A program made the translations under genes and the position numbers. From positions 1-10,796 of the forward strand of contig JBAXRP010000155.1 of NCBI GenBank assembly GCA_037131145.1: a DNA stretch of 10,796 bases, in the 5' to 3' direction. Of the stretch, positions 7,677-10,796 are shown one piece after another (the stretch's first letter is position 1; every line of letters begins with the position of its first letter). Below the pieces are notes generated by a model. It was not told where the DNA came from. It did not search any database and worked only from the letters and a program-made list of their open reading frames with translations. Source of the DNA: CAIVAT01 sp037131145. GTDB lineage: Bacteria; Bacteroidota; Bacteroidia; Bacteroidales; FEN-979.

Positions 7677-8876
7677 ATGCAAGAAATCACAACCCAAACC
7701 ATTAACACAGGACTGAAAGCAACCCTCACTCACTGGGGTTTCAATGATACTATAGCCTGTTATTGCGCCGATTTTTCCAGTCTGATCATCATTCTGGTAT
7801 CGTCAATCGTTGTTTATTTTATTGCGAAAATCATAATCAACAAGATACTGAAACGAATTGTCGAGAAGTCAGCGAGCAAGTGGGATGACCATCTTTATAA
7901 CGAGAGGGTATTTATCAGACTTGCAATGCTTCTGCCTGCTCTTGTGCTTAAAGTATCGCTTGCAACCAGTATTGCGCAGTATCCCGACGCGATTAAAATT
8001 ATAGAACTCGGTTTGAATCTGTACATGGTTTTTATAATCATGCTCGTTGTAATCTCATTTCTTAATGCGGTTTATCACATCTACGGAGAATTTGATATTG
8101 CCGAATCGAAGCCAATAAAAGGGTATGTTCAGATTGCAAAAATTGTTGCTTATATTATTGGCGGGATTTCCATGATTTCGATTCTCATCGGGCAGTCGCC
8201 AATGGCGCTCCTGGCGGGGTTGGGCGCTATGTCGGCAGTAATTATGCTGATATTCAAGGACAGCATTCTCGGCTTTGTGGCAGGAGTCCAACTGTCGAAC
8301 AACAACATGCTCCATCTCGGGGATTGGATTACTATGCCGAAAAACAACACCGACGGAACCGTAATAGATGTTTCGCTGGTAACGGTTAAGGTAAGGAATT
8401 TTGATAACTCCGTTAGTTGTATTCCAACTTATACGTTGATTTCCGACTCTTTTCAGAACTGGCGGAGCATGGGTGAAGCCGGCGGGCGGCGTATGAAGCG
8501 CTCTGTACTTATTGATGTAGCAACCATCAGGTTTGTTACGGATCAACTGATAGACAATCTTAAAGCAAAAAAAATCAATGTAACCGAAACAACGCCATCT
8601 GATCTCAATTCAACAAACCTGGAACTTTTTCGCAAACATATTCTCGGTCACCTGCGAACAATCAACAATTTAAATCAGGATGCTTCATTGATGGTTCGTA
8701 CTTTGCAGGCGACCGAAAACGGGTTACCCATTGAATTGTACGCTTTCTATATTCCGCCGAACTGGTCGGATTTTGAAGATTTCCAATCCAGGCTTTTCGA
8801 GCATATTTTTGCTATTCTGCCTGAATTTGGATTAAAGGCGTTTCAGCGGCCTTCGGGTAACGAGTTTATGAGGTAG
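7677..8876 (+). CDS. MscS-family mechanosensitive ion channel, YbdG-like
   Basis: A 399-residue inner-membrane channel that relieves turgor on hypo-osmotic shock. Hydrophobic helices lie near 33-55, 83-100, 108-132 and 151-171. The pore-lining helix region is about 175-203 (AGLGAMSAVIMLIFKDSILGF), followed by the MscS beta domain with GVQLSNNNMLHLGDWI, KVRNFDNSV, IPTYTLISDSFQNWR and EAGGRRMKRSVLID. The FKDSILG and GGRR-KR-ID motifs and the length point to the YbdG/miniconductance branch (E. coli YbdG has 415 residues) rather than MscS proper (286). The cytoplasmic C-terminus ends in FQRPSGNEF. It starts at the ATG at 7677, 39 bp after the lipid kinase, with no Shine-Dalgarno. It probably belongs to the same envelope operon, although a separate promoter in the gap cannot be excluded. 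Confidence 0.92.
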   Translation: MQEITTQTINTGLKATLTHWGFNDTIACYCADFSSLIIILVSSIVVYFIAKIIINKILKRIVEKSASKWDDHLYNERVFIRLAMLLPALVLKVSLATSIAQYPDAIKIIELGLNLYMVFIIMLVVISFLNAVYHIYGEFDIAESKPIKGYVQIAKIVAYIIGGISMISILIGQSPMALLAGLGAMSAVIMLIFKDSILGFVAGVQLSNNNMLHLGDWITMPKNNTDGTVIDVSLVTVKVRNFDNSVSCIPTYTLISDSFQNWRSMGEAGGRRMKRSVLIDVATIRFVTDQLIDNLKAKKINVTETTPSDLNSTNLELFRKHILGHLRTINNLNQDASLMVRTLQATENGLPIELYAFYIPPNWSDFEDFQSRLFEHIFAILPEFGLKAFQRPSGNEFMR

Positions 8877-8885
8877 CGAGGCAGC
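8870..8885 (+). repeat. Imperfect tandem 8-bp repeat at the end of the channel gene
   Basis: GAGGTAGC (8870-8877) is followed directly by GAGGCAGC (8878-8885), 7 of 8 bases identical. It spans the stop codon of the channel gene and marks the point where base composition turns more A/T-rich. It may be chance. Confidence 0.4.
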
Positions 8886-8912
8886 TAAATTGTTAAATAA
8901 AAGGTTTAATCA

Positions 8913-10202
8913 GTGAAAACTCATCATAAAATAATTAATGGAGATAGCAGACAAATGACTGAACTGGCTGATAATTCAGTACATCTATCAATTACTTCAC
9001 CTCCGTATTGGCAGCTTAAGGACTATGGAACAGACGATCAAATTGGCTTCCATGACAGTTACGAAAGCTATATCAACAATCTAAATTTAGTTTGGAAAGA
9101 GTGCTATCGGACTCTTCATCAAGGTTGTCGCCTTTGTATTAACATTGGCGACCAATTTGCCAGAGCCGTTTATTACGGACGTTACAAAGTCATCCCAATT
9201 CGTGAAGAGATTATAAAGTTCTGTGAAAACATCGGCTTTGACTACATGGGAGCTGTTATTTGGCAAAAGGTAACAACATCGAATACAACTGGCGGCGGCA
9301 TTCAGATGGGTTCATATCCTTATCCCAGAAATGGAATTTTAAAACTCGATTATGAATTTATTTTAATTTTTAAAAAATTAGGTGAAGCGCCTTTGCATAC
9401 GAAAGAACAAAAAGAGCTTTCCATAATGACAGCAGATGAATGGAATACTTTCTTTGCCGGTCATTGGAACTTTACAGGAGCAAGACAAAATGGACATATT
9501 GCCGTATTCCCTGAAGAATTGCCGAGAAGGTTGATTAAAATGTTTTCTTTCGTTGGGGAGATAGTCCTGGACCCGTTTGCGGGTAGTGGAACAACTTCGC
9601 TTGCTGCAAAAAACCTTGATCGGAATTCAGTAGGATTTGAAATTAATCCGGAATTCGTTCCAATTATAAAAGAGAAACTTGATGTTTATCAAAAAGATAT
9701 TCATGGAACAACCTACGAATTTATAAAGCAGGAAAATCAAAATACTAATTTTGAAAACGAAATCCAGAAACAGCCATATATTTTTAAAGACCCTCATACA
9801 TTCGATAAAAAAATTGATATTAAGAAAATTCAATTCGGTTCAAAAATAGACAAAGACAGTTCAACAACAAGAGAAGAATTGTTTACCGTTAAGGAAATTA
9901 TCAGCCCTGAAAAAATTCGCTTAAGCAATGGACTGACTGTAAAACTTATGGGAATAAAAGTAGATCCGTTAACTAACGGAAAGGCAACTCTGTTTTTAAC
10001 TGATAAAACAAAAGGGAAACGGGTATTTCTCAAATATGACACTGTGAAATACGACGGTGAAAACAATTTACTTTGTTATCTCTATCTCGAAAACAAAACC
10101 TTTATTAATGCCCATTTAATCAAAAATGGTTTGGCACAAGTGGACAGTGATATAGATTTCAAATACAAGAATAGTTTTATTTCTCTGAAGGAAACAAGGT
10201 AA
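8913..10202 (+). CDS. Beta-class DNA methyltransferase, probably N4-cytosine, with a C-terminal nuclease-like (SNase-fold) domain
   Basis: A 429-residue AdoMet-dependent DNA methylase. The catalytic motif IV SPPYW is at 29-33, right after the N-terminal INGDSRQM strand. Motif I DPFAGSGTT is at 220-228, followed by NSVGFEINPEF. The order IV - target recognition - I defines the beta class, and SPPY rather than DPPY favours N4-cytosine. The family resemblance is to enzymes such as M.MjaI and M.MthZI, which would suggest CTAG as target, but that is a guess. After a polar linker (about 255-318), residues ~321-420 resemble the staphylococcal nuclease fold (IRLSNGLTVKLMGI, then LCYLYLENKTFINAHLIKNGLAQV), with its catalytic residues replaced. 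The start is GTG at 8913: an in-frame TAA sits just upstream, and the next ATG would remove the first conserved strand. A weak AAGG lies about 8 bases before it. The gene is markedly more A/T-rich than its left neighbours, suggesting transfer. Confidence 0.88.
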   Translation: MKTHHKIINGDSRQMTELADNSVHLSITSPPYWQLKDYGTDDQIGFHDSYESYINNLNLVWKECYRTLHQGCRLCINIGDQFARAVYYGRYKVIPIREEIIKFCENIGFDYMGAVIWQKVTTSNTTGGGIQMGSYPYPRNGILKLDYEFILIFKKLGEAPLHTKEQKELSIMTADEWNTFFAGHWNFTGARQNGHIAVFPEELPRRLIKMFSFVGEIVLDPFAGSGTTSLAAKNLDRNSVGFEINPEFVPIIKEKLDVYQKDIHGTTYEFIKQENQNTNFENEIQKQPYIFKDPHTFDKKIDIKKIQFGSKIDKDSSTTREELFTVKEIISPEKIRLSNGLTVKLMGIKVDPLTNGKATLFLTDKTKGKRVFLKYDTVKYDGENNLLCYLYLENKTFINAHLIKNGLAQVDSDIDFKYKNSFISLKETR

Positions 10203-10210
10203 TTAGCTAA

Positions 10211-10227
10211 ATTTCAACAATTTCAAC
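10211..10227 (+). repeat. Short direct repeat between methyltransferase and endonuclease remnant
   Basis: ATTTCAAC occurs at 10211-10218 and again at 10220-10227, one base apart, in the 35-bp gap after the methyltransferase stop. Such repeats can be operators of restriction-modification control proteins, but no such gene is visible, and the sequence is simple enough to be chance. Confidence 0.3.
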
Positions 10228-10237
10228 GATAATAATC

Positions 10238-10539
10238 ATGGACGAATTTGAAGAAGAACAACCGATTTATAAACATGCCAGACCTTTTGGTAAATTGGAA
10301 ATAAAGCATTTGGAATTCAAATTAAACCAGTAACAGCAAATTCCAACTTTGGCAACTACAATATTTCTGAACGGATGCAAGCAAATTTTCAACAGTTCGA
10401 AGAAAAGTACGGCGGGAAAGTATTTATTGTTTTTTCTTCAAAAGCAGGAAACAGAAAGGAAGTAAAAAACATAGAAGTCCTTGAAGAAATTGCAGCAGAG
10501 ATTAAACGACTTTTACCAAGCGAAACAAGCTATTCATAA
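10238..10539 (+). pseudogene. Frameshifted, N-terminally truncated restriction endonuclease remnant (possibly MjaI-like)
   Basis: Two reading frames join into one plausible protein of about 100 residues. An ATG at 10238 begins MDEFEEEQPIYKHARPFGK and in that frame stops at 10331-10333. From about 10294 a second frame, shifted by -1, continues IGNKAFGIQIKPVT, then a lysine-rich stretch with YGGKVFIVFS, and ends at TAA 10537-10539. One missing A in the AAA at 10292-10294 would restore a single frame. GIQIKP resembles the second half of a PD-(D/E)xK nuclease core with Gln in place of Asp/Glu. GIQIKPVT and KYGGKVFIVFS remind me of MjaI-type enzymes, which pair with SPPYW methylases, but this is from memory. 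About 100 residues is far too short for a whole enzyme, and no first-half catalytic Asp is seen. Lying directly behind the methyltransferase, it reads as the dead restriction half of an R-M system. A sequencing error could explain the frameshift but not the truncation. Confidence 0.55.
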
Positions 10540-10571
10540 CCAACTATATAAAATTCCTTGTATAAGGTTAT
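10536..10571 (+). repeat. Inverted repeat after the endonuclease remnant
   Basis: ATAACC (10536-10541) and GGTTAT (10566-10571) are perfect inverse complements around a 24-base A/T-rich loop that itself holds two TATA tetramers able to extend the stem. No T-run follows, so it does not look like an intrinsic terminator. It starts at the stop codon of the remnant. Confidence 0.45.
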
Positions 10572-10612
10572 CCGGGCGTTATATGCTATTGTTTAAAAAA
10601 ACCTGTACCAAA

Positions 10613-10796
10613 ATGATAGAAAAGTTTAAATACCATGTTCCTTTCGAGAAATTTATAAAAGATTGTTACAGTTATGAGGCTAATAAACAAACTTATGATA
10701 TTTCTTACCCTGAATTTTTGGAATATTTTAAAAATATTGAGGTAATATCAAGGCATAATTTAATTATTGGTATTAATTTTACCTATGGATGGATGC
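10613..10796 (+). CDS. Unrecognised protein, N-terminal part only
   Basis: An open frame runs off the right edge without a stop. From the ATG at 10613 about 61 residues are visible, beginning MIEKFKYHVPFEKFI and ending near IIGINFTYGWM. An in-frame ATG at 10583 would add ten residues (MLLFKKTCTK), but it lies in the hairpin/junction sequence, so the inner start is preferred. Codon use and A/T richness match the methyltransferase rather than the left-hand genes. The sequence is rich in Tyr, Phe and Lys, with no signal peptide or membrane helix in the visible part. I recognise no family. It could be part of the same accessory island. Confidence 0.5.
   Translation, partial: MIEKFKYHVPFEKFIKDCYSYEANKQTYDISYPEFLEYFKNIEVISRHNLIIGINFTYGWM

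Noticed and set aside
8055..8546. Minus-strand 163-codon frame
   Set aside because: Antisense to the pore and beta domain of the MscS channel; low-complexity composition with no motif.
10285..10296. Programmed -1 ribosomal frameshift in the endonuclease remnant
   Set aside because: The zero-frame codons GGT AAA TTG do not form an X-XXY-YYZ slippery heptamer, and the product would still be far too short for an active enzyme.
10536..10571. Intrinsic terminator
   Set aside because: The stem is short and A/T-rich with a 24-base loop, and it is followed by CCGGGC rather than a T-run.
1..10796. CRISPR array, tRNA or rRNA genes, insertion sequence
   Set aside because: No regularly spaced repeats, no tRNA or rRNA sequence and no transposase frame were seen on either strand.

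Overview
The window looks like chromosomal DNA of a Bacteroidetes-type, probably anaerobic, Gram-negative bacterium. Three things suggest this. The RecQ is the short Bacteroidetes form with a long insert before its zinc site. Shine-Dalgarno sequences are mostly absent. Two sequences match the Bacteroidetes -7 promoter element TAnnTTTG in the only divergent intergenic region. The assignment is an inference from family features; no marker gene is present.

Minus-strand block (1-4616), read right to left: a fused citrate lyase acyl-carrier/beta subunit (citD-citE), then citrate lyase alpha (citF) overlapping it by 14 bp, then a RecQ-type helicase starting 10 bp after citF and running off the left edge. 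The first two proteins supply all three citrate lyase functions: carrier, citryl-ACP lyase and ACP transferase. They cleave citrate to acetate and oxaloacetate. The ligase and prosthetic-group genes (citC, citX, citG) are not in the window.

Plus-strand block (4713-8876), leaving from the same 96-bp intergenic region: a five-helix membrane phosphatase/transferase of the LTA-synthase/sulfatase superfamily, a diacylglycerol-kinase-family lipid kinase 18 bp downstream, and a YbdG-like MscS channel 39 bp further on. They read as an envelope operon. The pairing of an LtaS-like enzyme (which in Gram-positives releases diacylglycerol) with a diacylglycerol kinase suggests lipid recycling.

Right end (8880-10796): visibly more A/T-rich accessory DNA. 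It holds a beta-class DNA methyltransferase (SPPYW type, probably N4-cytosine) carrying an extra C-terminal domain that looks like a catalytically dead staphylococcal-nuclease fold. Next comes a short, frameshifted remnant resembling the C-terminal half of its restriction endonuclease. After that are a hairpin/attC-like junction and the start of an unrecognised gene cut by the edge. This appears to be a decaying restriction-modification locus. No tRNA, rRNA, CRISPR array or intact insertion sequence was seen, and there is no gene-free stretch over 300 bp.
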